Positions 19,101-27,462 of a stretch of 64,000 nucleotides of DNA are shown here, in pieces. How positions within the stretch are numbered: position 1 is the first letter of the stretch; every line of letters starts with the position of its first letter. Origin of the DNA: an uncultured Planctomycetota bacterium (GTDB taxonomy: Bacteria > Planctomycetota > Phycisphaerae > UBA1845 > UTPLA1); NCBI GenBank assembly GCA_900696465.1, contig CAADGE010000042.1:106946-170945 (forward strand), in the 5' to 3' direction. The notes below the pieces were generated by a model. That model did not search any database, was not told the DNA's origin, and was given only the letters and a program-made list of their open reading frames with translations. A program made the translations under genes and the position numbers.

Positions 19101-19580
19101 ATGGCCACACACTCATTCGAAACCGCGGAAACGTTCAATTCCCCCATGGTCCGACAGATATCGGTCTTTCTCGAAGACCGAGTCGGCGCCCTCATGCGGC
19201 TCTTCCGCGCTTTCGAAGGCAGCGAAGTCCGCGTTGCGGGCATGTCCGTTGTCCATGCGATCGACTGCGCCATCATCCGACTGATCTGCGACCCGCACGA
19301 GACCGCCGTCGACATCCTCAACAAGAAGGGATTCCCCCTCAGCCAGACCGAACTGCTCGTCGTCGAAGTCCCCCACGGCCACGGTCTGATGTCCATCTGT
19401 TCGGCCCTCGTCGCCGGCGAAGTGAACATCGACTACGCTTATCCCCTGCTTGTACGGCCCACCGGCCGCGCCGCCCTCGCCATCCACACCGACAGCATCG
19501 ATACCGCCGCGATGATCCTCCGCCGTCGCAAGTTTCAGGTCATGTCCGAGGACGAACTCGGGCAAGGCCCGATCCGCTGA
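19101..19580 (+). CDS. Tandem ACT-domain protein
   Basis: 159 residues with two ACT-like ligand-binding units. The first (RQISVFLEDRVGALMRLFRAFEG... VAGMSVVHAIDCAIIRLIC) is like the regulatory subunit of acetolactate synthase; the second spans about residues 90-150. ACT domains usually bind amino acids. The longer frame from 19062 has no support; ATG 19101 or a later ATG at 19146 are the options. Next to trpBA, though divergently placed, so a role in amino acid control is an inference. It lacks the C-terminal half of a standard IlvH. Confidence 0.75.
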   Translation: MATHSFETAETFNSPMVRQISVFLEDRVGALMRLFRAFEGSEVRVAGMSVVHAIDCAIIRLICDPHETAVDILNKKGFPLSQTELLVVEVPHGHGLMSICSALVAGEVNIDYAYPLLVRPTGRAALAIHTDSIDTAAMILRRRKFQVMSEDELGQGPIR

Positions 19581-19689
19581 TGAATTCGCCGGAATGAACG
19601 AAGCTCAGTCAAATGGATCGCCTCAACCTCAAACACGATCCCGGCGAGCCGAGACCATCCATCGACACAACAACAAAAGCTCGCCGAAC

Positions 19690-20772
19690 ATGAAAAGCAT
19701 ACGCCGCCGCATCATCCCGCTGCCGATCATCCCGTTGACCATCAGCGCCATGCTCTCCTCCGGCTGTGACGCCGGCTACTTCATCCACCTGGCCATCGGC
19801 CAACTGGGCGTGCTCACGTCAATCGTCCCCGTCTCCCGAGCGCTGGATGACCCCCAGCTCACCGACGAGGAGCGCCATCGCCTCGCCATCACGCAGCAGG
19901 TACGGCAGTTCGGAATCGACGTCGTCGGCCTGCGCGGCACTGACTCCTACACCGTCTTTCATTACAACGGCATGCAGCCCGCCGCATGGGTCGTCTCCGC
20001 GAGCGCCCGGGATAGTTTGACGGCGTATCTCTGGGATTACCCCATCCTCGGCCGGTTCTCGACCCGCGGCTTCTTCGACGAGCAATTCGCTCGACAGGTC
20101 GGACAGGAACTGCTCGACCAGGGCTACGACGTCTTCCTCGGTCGTGCCGCCGGCTTCTCCACGCTCAACTTCTTCCCCGATCCGGTGCGGCAGTCCAACC
20201 TGCAGTTCGACGAAATAGAGCTGGCCGAACTGATCCTGCACGAGATGGTCCACCAGACCATCTTCAAGCTCGGCGACGGCAACTACAACGAAAGCATGGC
20301 CACCTTCGTAGGACGAACCGGCGCCCAGGCATGGTTCGACGCCACCTACGGCGCGAATTCACCAGAAGCCCAGGCCGCCCGCGTTCGCTACGCCGACAAG
20401 CTCATCATCGACATGTACGTCAATCTCATGTATGCCCGGATGAATGCCTACTACAACAACGCCGCGGCCCGAGGCGAATCACGTGAGACGATCATCGCCA
20501 ACCGGCAGGCCGAGTTCGACGCCCTGCGGCAGGAGTACCTGGATACGCTCGAACCGCTCCTGCAGGACCCCGACTTCTGGTCCTTCCTTCGCACCGCGCC
20601 CTTCGACAACGCACGCATCCTCGCTGCCATCGTCTATCAGGGCGGCCTCGGCGACTTTCAGGCAGTCTTTGACAAGGTCGGCGGTGACTTCCGCGCGGCC
20701 CTTGCCGTTTTCGATGCCGCCGCGAACCAGAGCGACAGTCGTGCGTATCTGAGAGCGTTCGTCCAGCAGTAG
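19690..20772 (+). CDS. Putative aminopeptidase, lipoprotein (PF10023-like)
   Basis: 360-residue protein from ATG 19690. The N-terminus is basic and hydrophobic and ends in LSSGC, a good lipobox, so it is predicted to be membrane-anchored outside the cytoplasm. The metallopeptidase motif HEMVHQT (about residue 184) with a downstream NESMATFVG glutamate fits the zinc site of the predicted aminopeptidase family PF10023. Earlier text such as GFDVFLGRAAGFSTLNFF-like segments also matches that family. The frame extends upstream to 19594, but the internal start gives the proper lipoprotein signal. Substrate not known. Confidence 0.8.
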   Translation: MKSIRRRIIPLPIIPLTISAMLSSGCDAGYFIHLAIGQLGVLTSIVPVSRALDDPQLTDEERHRLAITQQVRQFGIDVVGLRGTDSYTVFHYNGMQPAAWVVSASARDSLTAYLWDYPILGRFSTRGFFDEQFARQVGQELLDQGYDVFLGRAAGFSTLNFFPDPVRQSNLQFDEIELAELILHEMVHQTIFKLGDGNYNESMATFVGRTGAQAWFDATYGANSPEAQAARVRYADKLIIDMYVNLMYARMNAYYNNAAARGESRETIIANRQAEFDALRQEYLDTLEPLLQDPDFWSFLRTAPFDNARILAAIVYQGGLGDFQAVFDKVGGDFRAALAVFDAAANQSDSRAYLRAFVQQ

Positions 20773-20947
20773 CGGCGCGATTGCGCGGATGACGAGCCAT
20801 CGATCTGCCTGCAATTCCTGCGGCCGCAGCGGGCATCCGATATCCTGTGCGAATCCCGAAAGGCACGATTCAATTCACTTGCCGTCCCCGTCGTCCCGAT
20901 GTTACCCTACCGTGTTGTCTATCGCCGATTCACGATGTTGTAGGACC

Positions 20948-21691
20948 ATGATGAATCAATTCCTCCACGTGACACAACGCACGCGATCGGCGCTGCATCT
21001 CCTGGCCGTCGCCTTCTTCGGATTGCCTCTACTGATCGGCTGTGCCCAGAAGAACGAACCTCGCATTGTCGACCTCGATCCCTACGTCGGGGGCCGGCCC
21101 GCTCCGATCAAGCCCGTTGATCCGCCCGCGCAGCGCACAGCACCGCCCGTTCGCACCGCCTCGCAGGATCGGGGATGGACGCCACCCGGCGGGATCAAGC
21201 GCCGCTGGGAGTGCATCGTCGTCCATCATTCCGGCAGCGATAAATCCACCCCTCAGGGAATGCGCGATCACCACGTTCGCGTCCGCGGATGGGACGAACT
21301 CGGCTACCACTTCGTCATCGGAAACGGAATCGGCTATGGCGACGGCCAGGTCTTCGTCGGTGCCCGCTGGACACAGCAGAAACACGGCGCACATTGCAAA
21401 ACCGACAACAATTACTACAACGACCACGGCATCGGCATCTGCCTGATCGGCAATCTCGAAAACCACCCGCCGACTCAAAAGCAGATCGCCGCCCTTGCAC
21501 GGCTCTCGTCCTTCCTGACGGCCAACTGCGGCATCCCGCAGTCGCGCATCTACACCCACGGCGGCGTCACAAAAAAGACCGCCTGTCCCGGACGACACTT
21601 CTCCATCACTCCAGTCCTCCGTCAGATGTCCCAGCAGTCTGCCTCCGCCGACATCAACCTCGACTTCGAGGCCGATGTCGGTGAGCCGTAA
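20948..21691 (+). CDS. N-acetylmuramoyl-L-alanine amidase-like lipoprotein (PGRP/Amidase_2 fold)
   Basis: 247 residues from ATG 20948. A lipobox LLIGC ends the signal sequence, a Pro-rich linker follows, and then an Amidase_2/PGRP domain: CIVVHHSGSDKSTPQGMRDHH (first zinc His), GWDELGYHFVIGNG, and C-terminal IYTHGGVTKKTACPG (second His and Cys zinc ligands). This set of three ligands is that of zinc-dependent amidases cutting the muramyl-Ala bond. A cell-wall remodelling or recycling role outside the cytoplasm is likely. It follows the aminopeptidase-like lipoprotein in the same direction, 175 bases apart. Confidence 0.88.
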   Translation: MMNQFLHVTQRTRSALHLLAVAFFGLPLLIGCAQKNEPRIVDLDPYVGGRPAPIKPVDPPAQRTAPPVRTASQDRGWTPPGGIKRRWECIVVHHSGSDKSTPQGMRDHHVRVRGWDELGYHFVIGNGIGYGDGQVFVGARWTQQKHGAHCKTDNNYYNDHGIGICLIGNLENHPPTQKQIAALARLSSFLTANCGIPQSRIYTHGGVTKKTACPGRHFSITPVLRQMSQQSASADINLDFEADVGEP

Positions 21692-22138
21692 CCATTGAGC
21701 GGAAAAGGGCCTGTAATTCGGGCTGTGCCGCACCAAACGGCACCATCGCTACAGCCGCAGCAGGTATTCAGCCGGATCACCTCTGAAACAACCCGCCTGT
21801 GAAACCTCGGGTCGTCTGAACGAGGATTTAACCCGGGTTTCCCTTGAATACAGAACCCATCGCGGTGAAACTATCATTATTCAGGGGCGCTTGGACCCGG
21901 CTCCTGTGGAACCGGACTCCAGTCCGGTCTTACGTACGACGTAACGCTGTAGTGCAGTTGAGCCGCTCCGGGTCGTTGTCACGATACCGACCCGTGAGGT
22001 TCACTCGGTCCCTCGGACAGATAACGCCACAGGACAAGGATGGTCCGCAACTTACAGTTAATGCGAGCCGAGGCAGCAGCGAGCCGGCCGGCCGTGAGAT
22101 CAGCGGCTGCCTCAGTGGCTCTGGATTCAGGCAGGTAA
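21692..22138. other. Gene-free stretch with consecutive hairpins; possible structured RNA
   Basis: 447 bases without a supported gene. Perfect inverted repeats follow one another: 21725-21730/21738-21743 (6 bp), 21911-21917/21922-21928 (7 bp, loop TCCA), 21930-21935/21939-21944 (6 bp, loop ACG), 21970-21975/21988-21993 (6 bp), and GAGGCAGC/GCTGCCTC (8 bp) around 22073-22116. A noncoding RNA or 5' leader of the next gene is possible. No known RNA family was recognised. The one open frame here lacks a ribosome binding site. Confidence 0.35.
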
Positions 22139-22579
22139 ATGCAAGACGCTAAATCCGGAAAAGACCGGATCAAGATCATCGTGGCTGTGGCGATCTTCAT
22201 CGCTGCGGCAGGTTTCGCATGGTATCAGTTCGGCGGAGAGAGCGACTACGACCGATCCGTCATTCGTGGCTACCTGTGCAACGAGTGTCAGACGCCCTTC
22301 GACCATACACCGAAGGAGGGCGACATCGAGCCGCTGAAGTGTCCGAACTGTAAGGCCATGGCCGGCTACCAAGCCGAGCTCTGCTATTGGACGAAAGGAC
22401 CGGATGGTCAATGGAAGGCCAAGCTCAAGCCGACCTATGTGATCCTCAAGCAGCGAATCGACCATACCAGTCGTGAACAGACATATTGTCCCGACTGTGG
22501 TCACGAAGTCGTCGGACACAACCCGAAGCCGTCGGACGACGAGATGGCCGCTGCGGAAGCCGAGGCGGGCAAGAGATAG
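22139..22579 (+). CDS. Membrane-anchored zinc-ribbon protein, unknown function
   Basis: 146 residues, not recognised as a named family. One membrane helix lies at about residues 10-30 (IKIIVAVAIFIAAAGFAWYQF). Paired metal-binding motifs follow: CNECQTPF and CPNCKAM (about residues 45-70), which form a four-Cys zinc ribbon, and one more CPDCGHE pair near residue 119. The C-terminus is Ala/Glu-rich. It precedes the prepilin-like gene by 21 bases and is likely co-transcribed with it. The open frame begins inside a GC-poor leader with little ribosome binding site. Confidence 0.65.
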   Translation: MQDAKSGKDRIKIIVAVAIFIAAAGFAWYQFGGESDYDRSVIRGYLCNECQTPFDHTPKEGDIEPLKCPNCKAMAGYQAELCYWTKGPDGQWKAKLKPTYVILKQRIDHTSREQTYCPDCGHEVVGHNPKPSDDEMAAAEAEAGKR

Positions 22580-22600
22580 CGAAAACGATCGAGGTTTGCC

Positions 22601-23713
22601 ATGCGAACAGACCGAAGTCAGTACTCACCGTCGCCAGCGGATCAGCACCGCAGCCCTCGTAATCGTCCTTGGCAGCGGACGCGCGGCTTCACGCTCATCG
22701 AGCTGCTCGTTGTAATCTCGATCATTTCGCTTCTGATTTCACTGCTCTTACCATCGTTGGCCAGCGCGCGCCGCGCCGCACAACGCGTCGCTTGCCTGGG
22801 CACCATGCGCGGCGTCTCGCAGGCACAAAGTTCTTATACCTCCGACAACGACGGCTGGATTCCCGGCTCGCCACAGACGACCGGTCTCTATCTGCGCGGC
22901 GCTCCCGCGGCGTACGGCCCGGCCGTCCAGCGATGGGATTTCATGGGCCCCCTCGCTGAGATCATGGGTCTCGGCATCCCGCAGGGCGACGGCAGTCCGG
23001 ATTCGATTATCCGAAGGTTCAACGAACTTCGCTCTAGCCCTGCGTTCCTTTGCCGATCCAACCGCTTTCTTTCCACCTACTACCCGTCACCCGGTGCGCC
23101 CAATGCGGGCACCGGCCGAATGGTCAGCATGAATACCGTTCGTGCTCAGCTCACACTTTTCAGCACGACCGGTACCGATCCCAGAGCGCAGGGAATGGTG
23201 AATGCCTCGACAAACTCTGACAATCTTCCGTCCACCTATGGCCCCGTCGTCAATCGATTGGGCATCCCGGCCAATAAGATTTTCTGTGCGGATGGCGCAA
23301 GATATTCATCCTCGACCAGCGGTGAGGAAGTACAGCCCGACTACGACCTGGCACCGGAAGCCGGATTCGGCGGTGCCTTCTGCGACTCGGGGGGATGGGC
23401 CAACTTCTCGAAGTCATGGGATCGCTCGCGCGCTCCAGGTAACGGCTACATCGGCCGCTACGATGCTCGGATCTGGGGCTTCCGACATGCCAACAGCGAC
23501 CCGCCCGTCGGTGCGGCGGCCAATGCATTCAAGATTAATCTGATCTTCCACGACGGCCACGGAGAAACCCAGGGCGACCTCGATTCGACTAATCCCCACC
23601 AGTGGCTCCCGCAGGGCACAATCGTCGGCCTCTCCAATGTCTGGCGAGATACACGCCTTCGGTTCAACCTGAGCCCCGGACCGGGCGGAGCCGGTATTCG
23701 CATCGGTCCCTGA
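22601..23713 (+). CDS. Prepilin-type N-terminal methylation domain protein
   Basis: 370 residues. A 29-residue basic leader ends in G|FTLIELLVVISII, the prepilin peptidase cleavage and N-methylation motif with Glu at +5, followed by a hydrophobic helix (about 30-52) and a large extracellular domain. Such pseudopilins are very abundant in planctomycetes (DUF1559-like and related families) and are assembled by type II/IV secretion machinery. The C-terminal part has HDGHGETQGDL, similar to the H-X-G-H box found near the ends of those proteins. No pilus assembly genes are nearby. Confidence 0.85.
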   Translation: MRTDRSQYSPSPADQHRSPRNRPWQRTRGFTLIELLVVISIISLLISLLLPSLASARRAAQRVACLGTMRGVSQAQSSYTSDNDGWIPGSPQTTGLYLRGAPAAYGPAVQRWDFMGPLAEIMGLGIPQGDGSPDSIIRRFNELRSSPAFLCRSNRFLSTYYPSPGAPNAGTGRMVSMNTVRAQLTLFSTTGTDPRAQGMVNASTNSDNLPSTYGPVVNRLGIPANKIFCADGARYSSSTSGEEVQPDYDLAPEAGFGGAFCDSGGWANFSKSWDRSRAPGNGYIGRYDARIWGFRHANSDPPVGAAANAFKINLIFHDGHGETQGDLDSTNPHQWLPQGTIVGLSNVWRDTRLRFNLSPGPGGAGIRIGP

Positions 23714-23751
23714 TTATGCCTGCCGCACCGGTTTCCGAACCGCCCCCCCGC

Positions 23752-23781
23752 TTGACCGATATCTGGTTGGGCGCTTAACAT
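23752..23781 (+). promoter_or_regulatory. Candidate promoter of thrS with overlapping dyad
   Basis: TTGACC (23752-23757), an 18-base spacer, TAACAT (23776-23781). The -10 box lies within a 6-bp dyad CGCTTA-N5-TAAGCG, which could be an operator. It would give a leader of roughly 230 bases before thrS. Confidence 0.5.
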
Positions 23782-23870
23782 ATAAGCGATTGGATTTGCC
23801 CCGGGGAAATGCTCGATGCCTGCTGGTCTAGACGCATTCTTGTTGGCCCAACTTTACACGTCGTGATGAC

Positions 23871-23901
23871 GCCGGTGGATCATCACCGGCCTGATTTTCT
23901 T
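23871..23901 (+). terminator. Terminator-like hairpin in the thrS leader (possible attenuator)
   Basis: GCCGGTG (23871-23877) pairs perfectly with CACCGGC (23884-23890) across loop GATCAT and is followed by CTGATTTTCTT. It lies between the thrS promoter and its start codon. Such placement suggests transcription attenuation, but the T run is interrupted, and an antiterminator was not found. Confidence 0.4.
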
Positions 23902-24018
23902 ACCGCGCCGCTGGCTCGGATGATGATGCTCTGCGCCCTTCATGACAGAACGCACCCGGCGGCTTTCGATGTGTTTCGTTCGCAGTCTTGCTTCCGATCG
24001 AGGCGACTCGCTTAACCA

Positions 24019-26217
24019 ATGATTAAGATCACCCTTCCAGACAACTCCATCAGGGAAATGCCGGATGGTGCCACCGCCGCCGATGTTGCCGCCGCAATCG
24101 GTCCCGGTCTCGCCAAGGCCGCCGTCGGAGCAATCGCCGACTATGGCCACGGCCCGGTCACGCTGGACCTCGCAGCGCCGCTGACCGGCGATTGCCGCCT
24201 CAAGCTGCTCACCGACAGGAACGAGGAGGCCTTGACCATCCTCCGCCACAGCACCGCCCACGTCATGGCCGAGGCGATCTGCAAGCTCTGGCCGCAGACC
24301 AAGCTGGTCTACGGCCCGCCGGTGGAAGATGGCTTTTACTACGACATCGACCTCGACCACCGCCTGAAACCCGAGGACTTCGAAAAGATTGAAAGAGAAA
24401 TGGCGACCATCATTGCCGAGGACCGTCCCTTCACCCGATACGAGATGAGCCGCGAGGACGGTCTGGCCAAGGTCCGCCGCGAGGGCAATCCCTACAAAGT
24501 GGAGAACGCCGAGCGTGCCAAGGGCGACCGGCTGAGCTTCTATGTCACCGGGCCCGAGCCCGGCAGGTACTGGGAAGACCTGTGCATGGGGACGCACATC
24601 CCGCGCACCGGCCGCATCGCGGCATACAAGGTGCTCAGTGTCTCTGGCGCTTTTCTGCACGGCGATGCGAGCAAGCAGCAGCTCCAGCGCGTCTACGGAA
24701 CTGCCTTCTTTGACAAGAAGAAACTCGCCGAACACCTGACCCGTCTTGAAGAAGCACGAAAACGCGACCATCGCAAGCTCGGCCATGAACTCGGGCTCTT
24801 CGTGCTCGATCCCGTCGTCGGCAGCGGCCTGGTCCTCTGGAAGCCCAAAGGGGCGATCATCCGCCTGCTGCTCGAAGAGCATCTGCGCGCCAAGCTCCGC
24901 GAGCGCGGCTACCAGCCGGTCTTCACGCCACACGTCGGCCGGCTCGATCTCTACCGCACCAGCGGACACTTCCCGTATTACCGCGACGCACAGTTTCCGC
25001 CGCTGTACGAATCCGACGCCGCACGCCTGCTCAACGAGCTCTGGGTCGCCATCGCCGAGGCCACGCCCGCCGAGGGCTGGCCGAAGGATGCCGACAAGCT
25101 GCTGGGCGAACTGAAGCTGGCCGATGAGAACATCTGGTCTCGCCTCACTGGAGCCGATAGCGGTGTGCCGGCATCACAGGTCCTCCGACGGGACCCGCAG
25201 GCCCGCGACGCCAACCTGCAGATCATCCGCGAGCATCTTCAGGCCGGAGACGGCTATCTGCTCAAGCCGATGAACTGCCCGCAGCACATCCGCATCTACG
25301 CCAGCGACCCGCACAGCTACCGCGACCTTCCGGTCCGGCTGGCCGAGTTCGGCACGGTCTATCGCTACGAGCAATCCGGAGAGGTGTCGGGCCTGACCCG
25401 AGTCCGCGGCTTCACGCAGGACGACGCCCACATCTTCTGCACGCCGGATCAGTTGCAGGACGAACTGGCGTCGTGCCTCGAATTGACCCGCTATGTGCTG
25501 GAGATGCTCGGCCTCAGGGACTACCGTGTGCGCATCGGACTGCACGATCCGAACGATCCCAAGTTCATCAAGAATCCTGAAGCATGGGCCGAGGCCGAGG
25601 CCGCAATCCGTGCCGCCGCGGCACGCTCCGGCATGAGCGCGACCGAGGAGATCGGCGAGGCCGCCTTCTACGGCCCCAAGATCGACTTCGTCGTGAAAGA
25701 CTGCATCGGCCGCGAATGGCAACTCGGTACCGTTCAGGTGGATTACAACCTGCCTGTCCGGTTCGATCTGAGCTACATCGGAGCCGACAATCGCCCCCAT
25801 CGACCGGTCATGGTACACCGCGCGCCCTTCGGCAGCATGGAGCGTTTCGTGGGCATTTTGATCGAGCATTTTGAAGGGGCCTTCCCCCTCTGGCTGGCTC
25901 CGGTGCAGGTCGTCGTCGCGGCCATTAGCGAGAAGAGCGCCACTTACGCAGGTGAGGTCTTTGAAACCCTGCGCAAGGCGGGCCTCCGCGCCGAACTCGA
26001 CGACACCGCCGAAAAGATCGGACCCAAGAAACACCGTGCCCGGCAGATGAAGGTGCCGTACATCGCCGTCATCGGCGAGCAGGAGGCGGCGGCGCGGATG
26101 GTCAACGTCAACGACCGCGAGGGCCGTCAGATCGGCAACCTCGCGCTGGATGATTTCGTCAGTAAGTTACAGGAGGAAAACCAGCCCGGCGGGCGGGATG
26201 CTTCGGCGCAAACGTAG
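24019..26217 (+). CDS. thrS: Threonyl-tRNA synthetase with ~80-residue insertion
   Basis: 732-residue class II synthetase charging tRNA-Thr. Order: TGS domain (1-60), editing domain with HSTAHVMAEA (77-86) and Cys189 in DLCMGTHIP, catalytic core, anticodon-binding domain at the C-terminus. Zinc ligands that select threonine are present: Cys420 (PMNCPQH), His471 (DDAHIFC) and the His of MVHRAPFGSMER. Compared with E. coli ThrRS (642), an extra segment of about 80 residues lies at 331-410, between the RDAQF segment and the zinc Cys. It is in the same direction as infC. Confidence 0.96.
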   Translation: MIKITLPDNSIREMPDGATAADVAAAIGPGLAKAAVGAIADYGHGPVTLDLAAPLTGDCRLKLLTDRNEEALTILRHSTAHVMAEAICKLWPQTKLVYGPPVEDGFYYDIDLDHRLKPEDFEKIEREMATIIAEDRPFTRYEMSREDGLAKVRREGNPYKVENAERAKGDRLSFYVTGPEPGRYWEDLCMGTHIPRTGRIAAYKVLSVSGAFLHGDASKQQLQRVYGTAFFDKKKLAEHLTRLEEARKRDHRKLGHELGLFVLDPVVGSGLVLWKPKGAIIRLLLEEHLRAKLRERGYQPVFTPHVGRLDLYRTSGHFPYYRDAQFPPLYESDAARLLNELWVAIAEATPAEGWPKDADKLLGELKLADENIWSRLTGADSGVPASQVLRRDPQARDANLQIIREHLQAGDGYLLKPMNCPQHIRIYASDPHSYRDLPVRLAEFGTVYRYEQSGEVSGLTRVRGFTQDDAHIFCTPDQLQDELASCLELTRYVLEMLGLRDYRVRIGLHDPNDPKFIKNPEAWAEAEAAIRAAAARSGMSATEEIGEAAFYGPKIDFVVKDCIGREWQLGTVQVDYNLPVRFDLSYIGADNRPHRPVMVHRAPFGSMERFVGILIEHFEGAFPLWLAPVQVVVAAISEKSATYAGEVFETLRKAGLRAELDDTAEKIGPKKHRARQMKVPYIAVIGEQEAAARMVNVNDREGRQIGNLALDDFVSKLQEENQPGGRDASAQT

Positions 26218-26289
26218 CGCCGACCGCCAACCGGCTCATGGCTGATGGCTTGCAGCTGTCGGCTTTATTAGAAAGGACGGTGATCGCCC

Positions 26290-26937
26290 ATTACTAACCT
26301 ACGATGCAATGAACAGATTCGCTTGTCGCCGATTCGTCTGATCGACGAAACCGGCACCATGCTCGGTGTCATCTCGACCGATGAGGCCCTGCGCCGCGCC
26401 CGCGACGTAGGCATGGACCTGGTCGAGGTCTCACCCAACGAGCGCCCGCCGGTCTGCAAGATCATGGACTACGGGAAGCACAAGTACCTCCAGTCCAAGA
26501 AGCACAAGCAAAAGCACCACGAGCAGAAGCTCAAGGAAGTCCGCATCCGCCCGAAGACCGATCCGCATGACCGCGAGATCAAACTCAATAAGGCCCGACA
26601 CTTCCTTGAACACGGTGACAAGGTGCAGTTCACCATGATGTTCCGCGGTCGCGAGCGGTTTCACCAGGACATCGGCAACGAAAGCTTCCAGGACATCATC
26701 TCCGCCCTGACCGACGTGGGGAAAGTCGAGCAGCCCCCGCGGATGTTCGGCCGGCGAATGACCATGCTGCTCGTGCCGACCAAGGTGCCCACGCACAAGC
26801 CGAAGCCCCACGATGAGGATCACGGCCACGACCACAAGCCCCGTGGCACTGCCAGGACGACGGCCAAACCCGCTACCGCACCCGCTGCGGATGCCGCCGC
26901 GCCGGCCGGCCCCGCACCGCAGCCGGCTTCAGAGTAG
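26290..26937 (+). CDS. infC: Translation initiation factor IF-3, probable AUU start
   Basis: 215 residues if read from ATT 26290. Binds the 30S subunit, keeps it dissociated and proofreads start codons. From ATT the N-terminus is TNLRCNEQIRLSPIRLIDE, matching the conserved IF-3 N-domain; no ATG or GTG lies in frame before this conserved text, and a stop is 3 codons upstream. AGGACGGTGAT stands just before. AUU starts in infC are known from E. coli, where they allow autoregulation. Both domains are complete, and a Lys/Pro/Ala-rich tail of about 45 residues is added. The usual rpmI-rplT genes do not follow. Confidence 0.93.
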   Translation: MTNLRCNEQIRLSPIRLIDETGTMLGVISTDEALRRARDVGMDLVEVSPNERPPVCKIMDYGKHKYLQSKKHKQKHHEQKLKEVRIRPKTDPHDREIKLNKARHFLEHGDKVQFTMMFRGRERFHQDIGNESFQDIISALTDVGKVEQPPRMFGRRMTMLLVPTKVPTHKPKPHDEDHGHDHKPRGTARTTAKPATAPAADAAAPAGPAPQPASE

Positions 26938-27099
26938 CAGGCCGGTTCGCGGCTCCGGCCGTGCCGGGCAATGTCCGATATGACGGCTGGCCGTGACTAT
27001 GATCGTGCTACGCCGCCTTGCGGAATAGGCCCTGGCCGCTTAGACTGCTCGGCTCGAAAAAGTTCACTGCGCAAAGTAAAGAAGGTAGGAGCTCCACCC

Positions 27100-27417
27100 A
27101 TGGCGGTCGACATAAAGCCCGGCACCACGATCAGCGTCACGGTCACCAAGTCGCCCACGAACGAGGCGGCGGCCAAAACCCTCTCCCGCATCTTCGCCAA
27201 GGATGCAGCGGCGAAGAAGACCCGCGTACGCCGCAAGAAGCTGCTTGCCGACGCCATGCGCGTCGAGCGCCGCGGTGGCCGTCCGTGGGAGATCCGATCG
27301 AAGGCCCCGCGACTTGTTCAGCCCAAGGCCGGTGACGCCTGCAAGATCTTCGCCTCCAGCGACGTTCTGCGGGACCTCGGCAGTGTCAAGCGATTCGTCG
27401 CAATCAAGCCCGCATAA
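27100..27417 (+). CDS. Small basic protein, conserved-looking, unknown function
   Basis: 105 residues from ATG 27100 (AGGAG 10 bases upstream). Strongly basic in the middle (KDAAAKKTRVRRKKLLADAMRVERRGGRPWEIR) with beta-like ends (TISVTVTKSP and SVKRFVAIKPA). Not a recognised ribosomal protein, though size, charge and position directly after infC are reminiscent of one; an RNA- or ribosome-binding role is speculation. The frame opens earlier at 26971 but without a binding site. Confidence 0.7.
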   Translation: MAVDIKPGTTISVTVTKSPTNEAAAKTLSRIFAKDAAAKKTRVRRKKLLADAMRVERRGGRPWEIRSKAPRLVQPKAGDACKIFASSDVLRDLGSVKRFVAIKPA

Positions 27418-27462
27418 TCCCCGACCTCCTGTTCGCAGATCGCGAAGCGTCTGCGAACCTGT

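Noticed and set aside
21844..22152. Plus-strand frame of 102 codons in the hairpin-rich stretch
   Set aside because: No binding site and no recognisable composition; it overlaps strong hairpins and the start of the zinc-ribbon gene.
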